Shown: positions 20,801 through 31,600 of the stretch, piece by piece
How the letters are laid out: every line of letters begins with the position of its first letter
Position numbering within the stretch: position 1 is the first letter of the stretch
Assembly (NCBI GenBank): GCA_028551475.1
Contig: CM052355.1
Span: forward strand, 32,639,580-32,703,579
Source: Casuarina equisetifolia
Lineage: Eukaryota; Streptophyta; Magnoliopsida; Fagales; Casuarinaceae
DNA: 64,000 nucleotides
Direction of reading: 5' to 3'
Translations under genes and position numbers: made by a program
Notes under the pieces: model-generated
Told to the model about the DNA's origin: nothing
Seen by the model: only the letters and a program-made list of their open reading frames with translations
Databases searched by the model: none

Positions 20801-23800
20801 GGCTCCCTTCTCTGGAATCTCTGACTTACTTCTCTGTATTTTAGTGGTGCTTTTTTTTTTTTTTTTTGGTGGGGTGGGGGGGGGTGTTGGGGGTTCGGGG
20901 AAGAATTTTGTCTGTATATGCAAGTGTTTTTTTGGTGCTCCTATATCTTTAGTTGCCCTACATTAAACTCTTGTCATGATTAGGTAATACATTATGAACT
21001 TCCCAACAACTCGGAGATACTTGTTGATCGATCTGGCCGAACAGGTTGTGCAGGGAAGAAAGGAAGTGCTATCCTTATTTACACAGAGGACCAGGCGACG
21101 GCTGTCAAAGTTATAGAACAAGATGTTGGTTGCAGATTTACAGAGGTTAGGATATGCCTCCGTTTTGTTGTTTAAGACTGATTTGGCAGTAATATGGAAA
21201 TTTTATTTTATGTTATTATTTTATTTTCTGTTTTTATATGTGTGTGTTAGTGGATTTACTTGATGAGATGAATAGAGCTAGGATGCTTTTAAGGATGCTG
21301 TGAAAGTCTCTTGAAACTATGATTGATGCAGAGTCATACAAATAAACTTCGCTTATCCCAGTAGCTAGGAATTTGGTTTCACCTTCTTGTGGTTGTTGAG
21401 CTATGAAAATAATATATTTTCTTGAGTTGATTATGGATTTGACCACATCTGTTGAAGAGTAGTGCTTATCTGGTTGTGTAGTAGCATAATTGGAAGTAGT
21501 GGGCAAGTAGGTTTTCCGACAGTATTGTGTTTAGTATTCTGTGACTGATCTGATTCCTTAGTTTCTTGTGAACTATCTGTATTGCATATCCAACTCAATG
21601 CACACATGAGAACATATACTCTACTATATGGAATACTCATGAGTTGCATATCCTACTGTTGTACAAACAGATACTATTTCTTTTCTTGCATAGTTGAATC
21701 CTTCTACATGTCTGGCTTCGCGATAGAAACAGAACCCTCTATGTTGGATGCACATGTGCATGTAGGATCTACAGTGTAGGACTGGTTTCCACCTATTGTG
21801 ATACTTTATGTTGGACTAATTGCCTGATTTACTTATCGGTTATCAGCTACCCAAAATTGAGGGTGGAAGTGAGGTCATGTTAGATGACATGGTTGGTGGT
21901 GGTAGATCTGGCTCTTTTGGACGTATGGGGTTTGGTCAATATGATGGACCTAGCTTTGGGCCTAGCACCAACCGATGTGGGAATTTTGGTTCAGACCGTT
22001 CTGATGGTTTTGGGGGCTTTGGCTCAAACCTTTCTGGTGGTTTTGGTTCAGACCATTCTGGTGGGTTCAGTGACAATGTATCAAGCCAAATCAGCAATTC
22101 TCGTTCTGGTGGTTTTGGTGGCTTTGGAGATGACAGACGCCATGATGACAGCTCTGGAATAAATCATTCAGACCATTCTGGTGGTTTTGGGGGCTTTGGT
22201 TCAGACCGTTCTGGTGGGTCTAGTGATAATCTATCAAGCCAAAGTAGCAGTGGGTTTAGCAATTCTCGTTCTGGTGGTTTTAGCAGCTTTGGGGATGACA
22301 GACTCAATGGGGACACGTCTCGAAAAAATCTTTCAGACCGTTCTGGTGGTTTTGGGGGCTTTGGTTTAGACCATTCTGGTGGGTTTAATGACAATGTATC
22401 AAGCCAAAGTAGTAGTGGGTTTGGCAGCTTTGGGGATGACAGACTCAACGATGACAGGTCTGGAAAAAATCATTCAGACTGTTCTGGTGGTTTTGGGGGC
22501 TCTGATTCAGACCTTTCTGGTGGTACTAGAACCGCCAGAGTTCTTAGTGAATATCTATCAAGTCAAAGTAGCAGTGGGTTTGTCAATTCTCGCTCTGGTG
22601 GTCTTGGCGGCTTTGGGGATGACACACTCAATGATGACAGGACTGAAAAAAATCATTCAGACCATTCTGGTGGTTTTGGGGGCTTTGGTTCAGACTTTTC
22701 TGGTGGTTTTAGTGACAATCTATCAAGCCAAAGTAGCAGTGGGTTTGGCACTTCTCGTTGTGTTTTTGGCAGCTTTGGGGATGACAGACTCAATGATGGT
22801 AGGTCTGGAAAAAATCATTCAGACCGTTCTGGTGGTATTAGGGGCATTGGTTCAGACCTTTCTGGTGATTTGGGGGCCTTTGTTTCAGACCGTTCTGGTG
22901 GGTTTAGTGACAATCTATCAAGCCAAAGTGGCAGTGGGTTTGGCAATTCTCGATCTGGTGGTTTTGGCGACTTCGGGGATGACAGACTCAATGATGATAG
23001 GTCTGGAAAAAATCATTCAGACCGTTCTGGTGGTTTTGGGTGCTTTGGGGATGACAGACTTAATGATGACAGTTCTGGAAAAAATCATTCAGACCGTTCC
23101 AGTAGTTTTGGGGTCTTTGGTTCGGACCTTTCTGGTGGTACTGAGACCACCAGACTTTTTAGTGAATATCTATCAAGCCGAAGTGGCAGTGGGTTTGGCA
23201 ATGCTCTTTCTGATGGTGTTGGCAGCTTTGGGAATGACATACTCAGTGTTGACAAGTCTGGAAAAAATCATTCAGTTTCTAGTGGTTTTGGCGGCTTTGG
23301 TTCAGACTGTTCTGGTGGGTTTAGTGACAATCTACCAAGCCGAAGTCGCAGTGGTTTTGGCAATTCTCGTTCTGGTGGTTTTGGCGGCTTTGGAGATGAC
23401 GGACTCAATGATGACAGCTCTGGAATAAATCATTCAGACTTTTCTGGTGGGTTAGGGGGATTTGGTTTAAACCGTTCTGGTGGGTTTAGTGACAATCTAT
23501 CAAGCCAAGGCAGCAGTAGGTTTGGCAATTCTCGTTCTGGTGGTCTTGGCAGCTTTGGGGAGGACAGGTCTGGAAAAAATCATTCAGACCGTTCGGGTGG
23601 TTTTGGGGATGACAGACTTAATGATGACAGTTCTGGAAAAAATCATTTAGACCGTTCCAGTGGTTTTGGGGTCTTTGGTTCAGACCTTTCTGGTGATACT
23701 GAGACTTCCAGAGTTTTTAGTGAATATCTATCAAACCGAAGTAGCAGTGGGTTTGGCAATGCTCTTTCTGATGGTATTGGCAACTTTGGGGATGACAGAC

Positions 23801-26088
23801 TCAATGATCACAGGTCTGGAAAAAATCATTCAGACCGTTCTGGTGGGTTTAGTGACAATCTATCGAGCCAAAGTCGCAGTGGGTTTAGCAATTCACGTTC
23901 TGGTGGTTTTGGTAGCTTTGGGGATGAGAGTCTCAATGATGACAGCTTTGTAAGAAATCTTTCAGACCGCCCTGGTGGTTTTGGGGGCTTTGGTTCAGAT
24001 CATTCTGGTGGGTTTAGTGACAATCTATCAGGCCAAAGTCGCAGTGGGTTTGGCAATTCTCATTCTGGTGGTCTTGGCAGCTTTGGGGATGACAGTGTCA
24101 ATGGTGACAGGTCTGAAAAAAATCATTCAGACCATTCTGGTGGTTTTGGGGGCTTTGGTTCAGACCGTTCTGGTGGGTTTGGCAATTCTCGTTCTGGTGG
24201 TTTTGGCAGCTTTGGGGATGACAGTCTCAATGAGGACAGGTCTGGAAAAAATCATTCAGACCGTTCTGGTGGTTTTGGGGATGACAGACTTAATGATGAC
24301 AGTTCTGGAAAAAATCATTTAGACCGTTCCAGTGGTTTTGGGGTCTTTGGTTCAGACCTTTCTGGTGATACTGAGACCTCCAGAGTTTTTAGTGAATATC
24401 TATCAAGCCGAAGAAGCAGTGAGTTTGGCAATGCTCTTTCTGATGGTATTGGCAGCTTTGGGGATGACAGACTCTATGATCACAGGTCTGGAAAAAATCA
24501 TTCAGACCGTTCTGGTGGGTTTAGTGACAATCTATCGAGCCAAAGTCGCAGTGGGTTTAGCAATTCTCGTTCTGGTGGTTTTGGTAGCTTTGGGGATGAG
24601 AGTCTCAATGATGACAGCTCTGTAAAAAATCTTTCAGACCGTCCTGGTGGTTTTGGGGGCTTTGGTTCAGATCGTTCTGGTGGGTTTTGTAACATTCTAT
24701 CAGGCCAAAGTGGGTTTGGCAATTCTCGTTCTGGTGGTCTTGGCAGCTTTGGGGATGACAGTGTCAATGGTGACAGGTCTGAAAAAAATCATTCAGACCA
24801 TTCTGGTGGTTTTGGGGGCTTTGGTTCAGACCGTTCTGGTGGGTTTGGCAATTCTCGTTCTGGTGGTTTTGGCAGCTTTGAGGATGACAGTCTCAATGTG
24901 GACAGGTCTGAAAAAAATCATTCAGACCGTTCTGGTGGTTTTGGGGACTTTGGTTTAGACCGTTCTGGTGGGTTTAGTGAGAATCTATCAAACCAAAGTA
25001 GTGGTGGGTTTCGCAATTCTCGTTCTGGTGGTTTTGGCAGCCTTAGGGGTGACAGACTCAATGATGTCAGCTCTGAAAAAAATAATTCAGACCGTACTGG
25101 TGGTGTTGGGGGCTTTGGTTCAGACCTTTCTGGTGGTTTGGGGGCCTTTGTTTCAGACCGTTCTGGTGGGTTTAGTGACAATCTATCGAGTCAAAGTAGC
25201 AGTGGGTTTGGCAATTCTCGATCTGGTGGTTTTGGTGGCTTTGGGGATGACAGACTCAATGATGAGAGGTCTGAAAAAAATCATTCAAACCGTTCTGGTG
25301 GTTTTGGGTGCTTTGGGGATGACAGACTTATTGATGACAGTTCTGGAAAAAATCATTTAGACCGTTCCAGTAGTTTTGGGGTCTTTGGTTCTGACCTTTC
25401 TGGTGGTGCTGAGACCACCAGGGTTTTTAGTGAATATCTATCAAGCCGAAGTGGCAGTGGGTTTGGCAATGCTCCTTCTGATGGTATTGGCAGCTTTGGG
25501 GATGACAGACTCAATGATGACAAGTCTGGAAAAAATCATTCAGACCGTTCTGGTGGTTTTGGGGACTTTGGAGATGACAGACTCAATGATAAGAGGTCTG
25601 GAAAAGATCATTCAGACCTGTCTGGTGGTATCGGGGGCTTTGGTTCAGACCTTTCTGGTGGTACTGAGACCATCAGAGTTTTTAGTGAATATCTATCAAG
25701 CCGAAGTGGCAGTGGGTTTGGCAATGCTCCTTCTGATGGTATTGGCAGCTTTGGGGATGACAGACTCAATGATGACAAGTCTGGAAAAAATCATTCAGGC
25801 CGTTCTGGTGGTTTTGGGGACTTTGGAGATGACAGACTCAATGATAAGAGGTCTGGAAAAAATCATTCAGACCTGTCTGGTGGTATTGGGGGCTTTGGTT
25901 CAGACCTTTCTGGTGGTACTGAGACCACCAGAGTTTTTAGTGAATATCTATCAAGCCGAAGGAGCAGTTTGGTTGGCAATTCTCGTTCTGATGGTTTTGG
26001 CGGCTTGGGGGATGACAAACTCAATGATGATAGGTTTGTAAAAAATCATTCAGGGCGTTCTGGTGGTTTTGGCAGCTTTGGGGATTGA
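17856..26088 (+). CDS. DEAD-box RNA helicase homologue with giant Gly/Ser/Phe repeat tail, 'DEAD2'
   Basis: Seven exons at the same junctions as DEAD1: 17856-18221, 18436-18563, 18719-19130, 19609-19707, 19914-20138, 20984-21145 and 21847-26088, joining in frame to about 1877 aa. Residues 1-464 are the helicase part. The Q motif, [18 protein letters not shown] and SAT are intact, but motif V reads [10 protein letters not shown] (normally [10 protein letters not shown]). Motif VI reads [10 protein letters not shown] (normally [10 protein letters not shown]), so two conserved motif VI residues are lost. Residues 465-1877 are a repeat tail built from units like [33 protein letters not shown] and [20 protein letters not shown] count about 28 units by the NHSD block. 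DEAD1 has one such unit in a 138-aa tail. The presequence-like N terminus is kept. ATPase or helicase activity is doubtful. The tail could drive RNA binding or condensation (inference). Expression is unproven, so a decaying gene cannot be excluded. Confidence 0.8.
21955..26080 (+). repeat. In-frame coding repeat array of the DEAD2 tail
   Basis: About 4.1 kb of tandem units of roughly 100-180 bp, all with lengths divisible by three. Units contain TTCTGGTGGTTTTGG, GATGACAGACTCAATGATGA and AAAAATCATTCAGACCG. Longer repeats are superimposed: a near-identical 672-bp period (23611 vs 24283) and a 255-bp period (25521 vs 25776). A variant module with six extra codons (TETTRV or similar before FSEYLSSR) occurs seven times in the frame and once after the stop. 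The mixture of unit types suggests repeated unequal crossing over. Confidence 0.92.
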
Positions 26089-27113
26089 CAGACTCAATGA
26101 TACAGTACTGGAAAAAATCATTCAGACCGTTCAGGTGGTTTGGGGGCCTTTGTTTTAGACCGTTCTGGTGGGTTTAGTGACAATCTATCAAGCCGAAGTA
26201 GCAGTGGGTTTGGCAATTCTCGTTCTGGTGGTTTTGTTGGCTTTGGGGATGACAGTCTCAATGATGAAAGGTCTGGAAAAAATGATTCAAACCGTTCTGG
26301 TGGTTTTGGGTGCTTTGGGGATGACGGATTCAATGATGACAAGTCTGGGAAAAATCATTCAGACTGTTCCGGTGGTTTCGGGGTCTTTGGTTCAAACCTT
26401 TCTGGTGGTACTGAGACCACCAGAGTTTTTAGTGAATATCTATCAGGCCGAAGTAGCAGTGGGTTTGGCAATACTCTTTCTGATGGTTTTGGCAGCTTTG
26501 GGGATGACAGACTCAATGATCACAGGTCTGGAAAAAATCATTCAGACCGTTCTGGTAGTTTTGGGGGCTTTAGGGATGACAGACTCAATGATGAGAGCTC
26601 TGGAAAAAATCATTTGGACCTGTCTGGTGGTATTGGGGGCTTTGGTTCAGACCTTTCTGGTGGTTTGGAGGCCTTTGTTTCAGACCGTTCCAGTGGGTTT
26701 AGTGACAATCTAACAAGCCAAAGTAGCGGTGGGTTTGGCGGCTCTGGGGATGACAGACTCAATGATGAGAGGTCTGGAAAAAATCATTCAGACCGTTCTG
26801 GTGGTTTTGGCAGCTTTGGGGATGACAGACTCAATGATGACAGCTCCGGAAAAAATCATTCAGACCTCTCTGGTGGAATTGGGGGCTTTGGTTCAGACCG
26901 TTCTGGTGGGTTTAATGACAGTCTATAAAGCCGAAGTGGGAGTGGGTTTGGCAATTCTCTCTTTGGGTATGTCAGACTTAATGATGACAGCTCTTGAAAA
27001 AATCATTCAGACCGTTCTGGTGATTTTGGGTCCTTTGATTCAGGCTGTTCTGGTGGGTTTGGAGCCCAAGTAGCAGTGGGCTTAGTGACAGTTCTGGGAA
27101 AAAATCATTCTGA
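26089..27113 (+). pseudogene. Stranded 3' part of the DEAD2 repeat tail after the new stop
   Basis: The repeats continue beyond the stop at 26086-26088 up to the ancestral C terminus. There the string AAATCATTCTGAGTCTTTGG (27102-27121) matches the DEAD1 end. An extra T makes GGGGATTGACAG out of GGGGATGACAG, and about 20 bp later a G is lost (GATACAG for GATGACAG), which restores the original frame. The frame then stays open to 26928, where TCA has become TAA, with a further TGA near 26995. About 1 kb of former coding repeat now serves at most as 3' UTR. Confidence 0.85.
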
Positions 27114-27680
27114 GTCTTTGGAATGGTAGGGTTGCGACTCTTGGTCCCAAGAAAAAGTTGGCATTACAACTTATAGATTATTGTTTATTCTTTGATTTTT
27201 TAATGTATCTGTCAGTTGTGGTCCTGTCATTAACAATTAGGATACTTGAAAGATGAGCTACTGTGGAGATGATTACCCAGCAAACGAATTTGATAAAAGC
27301 ATTTGATGGAATGGGCAATTTGATTATAGGGAGTCTGCATCTACGAGAAGTAGTAATATTTATAGTTGCTGTAAGGCGTAGTGTTGAGATATTTGGTTGT
27401 TTATATTTAATCTATATCACCACCACCTGAAGAGAATAATCTCATCTTATTACAAGAGGCTCATGTAACTTACTTTGAAATCGCTGCTTCTCTATTTTTG
27501 CCTTATTTTTCTTTGTTTATTTCCCATTTCCTTCCATAACTCAGTTGCCTTATGGAACAGGAAAGTGGATTGTGGAAAGTGATCGTAGTATCTAACATAT
27601 GAATGGTGTTTTTGTACATCCCTTTTTTATAAAGGGATGTTGACCCGGGCATAGCCCATTTATATTTATATTTGTCGGTG
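27114..27680 (+). other. DEAD2 3' flank, homologous to the DEAD1 3' flank
   Basis: Matches 10455-11110 by eye (GGTTGCGACT, GAGTCTGCATCTACGAGAAG and ATATCACCACCACCTGAAGAG blocks) with several deletions. No gene is seen. It confirms that DEAD1 and DEAD2 were duplicated together with their flanks. Confidence 0.7.
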
Positions 27681-28600
27681 AAATATCATTGTAGAAATCT
27701 TTATTTCAATCGTCATCCTGTCTAAGAAGGAACAAAAAGGAACAATTGGTGACAATGTCTTCTAACTATGCTCTCCATTTTAAGACAATTTTACCCAGAA
27801 TGCGAAGCAATTTACAGGGCGTACATCAGTTGCAATTTTGGTTCCTAAAGGGGAATGAACCTGATCTCTGAGGACCATTTTGGTAGAAATAACCAGAAGT
27901 AGAAATGATGGGGTTTTCAGCAAGAAGGTTGGTGCCTTTTCAAATTGTTTTTTCACAAATATGTCAAAAAAGAGAAAAGGAAAAAAAAAAAAAGAAATTC
28001 TCTAAAGCAATGATACGTTATAGCACAGAAAATATTTAGCTTTCTTCTTGCCAATATGTGAAAGACTTGTAACTCTATTTTCGAGTGGTTTATGTAAGGG
28101 AAAAGCCCAATCTTATGGCCCTCTACGTACTTGGAGAAATCAGAAAATATATGAGACTTCTCCTCGAGTTCTGTGATCTTTGGAATATCCCTACAGACTT
28201 CAAAGTAACTACATAATTGGTTGACAGCCTAAAATACATTAAAAAGAAACCTACAAAAATATGGAACTTCATTAGTGATACAGGTATATTTCAAAAAAGC
28301 CGAAGGTAATTTTTTATGATAATGGTTCTTAACTCTTGGTTGCCATAAACTGCAGCTTACACTGTTAAATTAAGCTCCATAAATCATCCAAAATGAATTC
28401 TTATTACACCAAGTGCAGATCATTCCTAAACGTTCTACACTGTCTAATTTGTCAAATTTATAACAAAATCAATAGATTAATAATCATAATTTTGTTTCAA
28501 ATTGTAAAACCAAAACCCAATGTGAATGCATTTAACAGAAGCAAAGATCCTAATACTTTCTTAGGAATCAAGTCATAAAAGGCTTTTTCTATCTCCTTTG
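27680..28600 (-). pseudogene. Second condensed VPS53 fragment, behind DEAD2
   Basis: Matches the same VPS53 segments as 11140-12440. These are part of exons 11/10 (about 27690-27840, more deleted), intron 9 (27860-27965), intron 8 (28000-28130) and exon 6 plus intron 5 (28130-28560). Both condensed copies share the jump from intron 9 into intron 8 at an A-rich run, and from intron 8 into exon 6. The internal deletions therefore arose before the helicase segment was duplicated. It cannot encode protein. Confidence 0.85.
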
Positions 28601-31600
28601 TAAAAAAGCTCAATACATTTGGACATGAAGTATTTTCTCTGTGATAGGTTCATTGCTCCATTGCTATTATCAAGAGATTAAACTTTTGATAAATACATAT
28701 AAATATGTAGATAAAAGGATAATCCAAATTTACTTGATATAAAATAAACTTTTCATATATTCACTAAACAATAATTTTTTTTCTTTTATTTTACTTTTAT
28801 ATCTCATCAACGCATCAATGTTGAACCTCCAACCTAATAGTCGATGTCCTGTACAATTAGCACGCCTCGTGATCTTCACCTACAAGAATATCGTCTCATG
28901 AACCTATGTATGATATTATATTAAGAGAGGGCTTCTTTAATGGGGTGTCATTGGCACAGACGAGGCAGAGGGAAATCTGTACAAGAGCCAATGCTCACAC
29001 CTACTCATATGTACGAGAGCCGATGCTCACAACTCTAACGTGCATTCATTGCTTCGACAGGTGGTACAGTAAAACTTTAAAACTGGGAGATGGAATAGAT
29101 CTCAGTTGCCATCTATCTATCCAACATAAGATGGTTTCCTTGGATAGACGAGCCGGTTCCACCATGCCAAGGTCACCCATTCATTGCGTTCCGACCCAAA
29201 GGCAACCACTCCGACAAATGTCTGAGGTATCTTCAATCCTCTTCTCTCCGACCCATAAAGAAGTGAACCTTACGTTAATCCATAGATTTAGACGAAATGA
29301 AAAAGAGAGGAAAAGCTAACAGACCAATATGGCAATTTCAAGAGATGATCATTGAGGATTCCAACTTCATCGGCAGGTGATTGAGAGTGTTGGGGGAGTA
29401 TACGAAAGCAGCAAAGAAACTAGAATTGAGAGCATTGAGAGTATAGCCTCTTTTTCATTTCATTTTCTTTTCTTTTTTGGCACAATAAACTACACAAACA
29501 TCAATTTTAACTTGTTAAATGTATGATATGTTGCCACGTTTAGCTTTGCTACAATTGATCATGTAATTATGTAGATACTTTAGCTTTGCTACAATTGATC
29601 ATGTAATTATGTAGATACTAAGTAGAGATTCTAGATTATTCCCCATAATTATCATAGTTACCATACGTAGATCAAGCTTTAGTCTATATTTGTGGGCACA
29701 ATACTGTTAGTTAGTAACACAGCAATCGTAGAATCAATTTGCTTACTTGCTGGCTTCTCTCAATATCTCCCTTTTTAACATAGCTAAAAAGTTGATAGTT
29801 GTAGGCTGCACAATAACATGACCAATCAAAATGGTAGTAATCTTTTTATTGGAAATCATATAAGTCTAATGTGCGTCATATATGTGGGGATATATATATA
29901 TATTTTCCCTTAAAATCAATTTAAAAAGTGACGGAACATCTTTCTAACATAATATGACATCTTATCACTAATCACAATTTTGTGGTTATCAAACACTCAA
30001 GATAAAAAGGAATATTAGAAATGACAAGTCTTACATATTCTTCTTATATTTTAGAGTGCCATCTAATTGAGTAGGAAGATAAGATGATACCAAGCCAATT
30101 TTCCATATCCCCACCTACCGTTTTCCTTTGTTTAATAAGGCTGTACCATAGAATATATGAATTTTGTCGTAATGCTGATTATTTAAAATTCGTACTTTGA
30201 ACAAAGACTCCTTCTCATGAGCACAGGGGACGTGTTATTGATGTTGACTGCATAATTCCAAGAGATTTCGTAAACGACTGCATATCATGGAACAGTTGGT
30301 CATATCGACTGCCACCTTTTTCTTCTTCTTCTTCTTCTTGTGTTTTTTTTTTTTTTAATTGGAATCCCATGTGTTAACGCTATACGTCTTGAAATATAGT
30401 CTTCTCATAGACCAATCACAGAGTAGGTTAGGTTTTTTAGCTTAAATCTAATAAAAGTTTTCAACTGAAACAGTCTATTGTATACATCAGTGGCCAATTA
30501 ATGAATATCTGTCTACGTTTATTGTTATTTAATGCATGGGTGGGTAGATTGAAGGTCGTCTTGAATGGGTCTAGCAAAAGGTCCTTGTCGAAGCCTCTTT
30601 ATTGGGTGGTCTGGGTTGTTATCTCGAGTCTTATTGCTTTTGTCTTTCCTATAACTTTTTTGTCTAACAACTATTTGGTCAATATTTTTTTTTTAAACAA
30701 AAAGAAGATATTATTTTGATAAACTAATAAAATTTGAAGAGAAATGCAACATCCTCTTTCCCAAGAACATTGATATAACGAGTTTGTATCAAAACTATGT
30801 AGGATTATTTATGAAGAAAATCATTTTCTGAGAAGGTTATTTGATGTCTTAAGCTCCTCTTGATATTTGCAAACAACCATTTTTATAAAAAAAAAAAAAA
30901 AAGAAACAAAAGGGTTTTCAAAAAACTAATCATAAATAAATAGAAACATCTTTTAATCATCTATATATTGGGATTAGATACTAAGCTTAAACACAAAATC
31001 TAGGAAAAGTTTGGATCATTCAATTTTCTAACGTGGATTCTCCTTTCTTGGGGACCCACTTCTGAATATTAGAACCCACGTTTTGGGCTTCAAAAACATC
31101 AGTTATCATATTTTATCCAAGCCACTCATGATACCATCATTGCAGAGCTTCAAGGAGTGTTTCCACCTTAAATTGTGTAGATGGTGCCCGATGGAAACAC
31201 TTTGTAATCAAGCTGAAATCCATCACAAGTGCGTTTGATGCCTCTATTTTTTAGCCATCTTCTCTTTGGGGAATGTTCGTTTATGAGAGCAAATTCCACT
31301 TGCCATGAAAAAAGAACTTTAAAGTTTTGATTAAAGTCTAATTACCATTTTAATACAAGAGAACAATATAATACCTGGAGAAAGATGAACTCTTCTTGAG
31401 AAATGTCATACAAAAAGGATAAAGCACCAAATGTATGAGGAGAAATCTAGAAAAGGGCTATAGCTGAGGGAATAATCTATATTTAATTGGTAATTAACCC
31501 TATTTGATATAATAAAATAATTTATATTTGACCATTGAATATAGCATAGCAAATTAAGCAAAAGTTTTCACTCTAGAGGATATCTATTTATTATTATATT

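Noticed and set aside
22379-23428. 349-codon hydrophobic open frame on the plus strand
   Set aside because: It overlaps the DEAD2 repeat exon in another frame and repeats with the same period. It has no family similarity and is explained by stop-poor repeat units.
17856-26088. Idea that DEAD2 is simply a pseudogene
   Set aside because: All seven exons join in frame with intact splice sites and no internal stop over about 1877 codons, unlike the nearby truncated copy. Kept as a gene, with the caveat about motifs V and VI.
22164-26342. Pro-rich open frames on the minus strand
   Set aside because: These are antisense shadows of the Gly/Ser-rich repeat units.
21955-27110. Array considered as CRISPR-like or satellite DNA
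   Set aside because: Units are adjacent without unique spacers, keep one coding frame and continue a helicase exon, so it is a coding repeat.
28906-29319. 137-codon open frame in the AT-rich intergenic region
   Set aside because: No recognisable domain, no conserved splice partners, and the composition is like the surroundings. It could be part of an unknown repeat.
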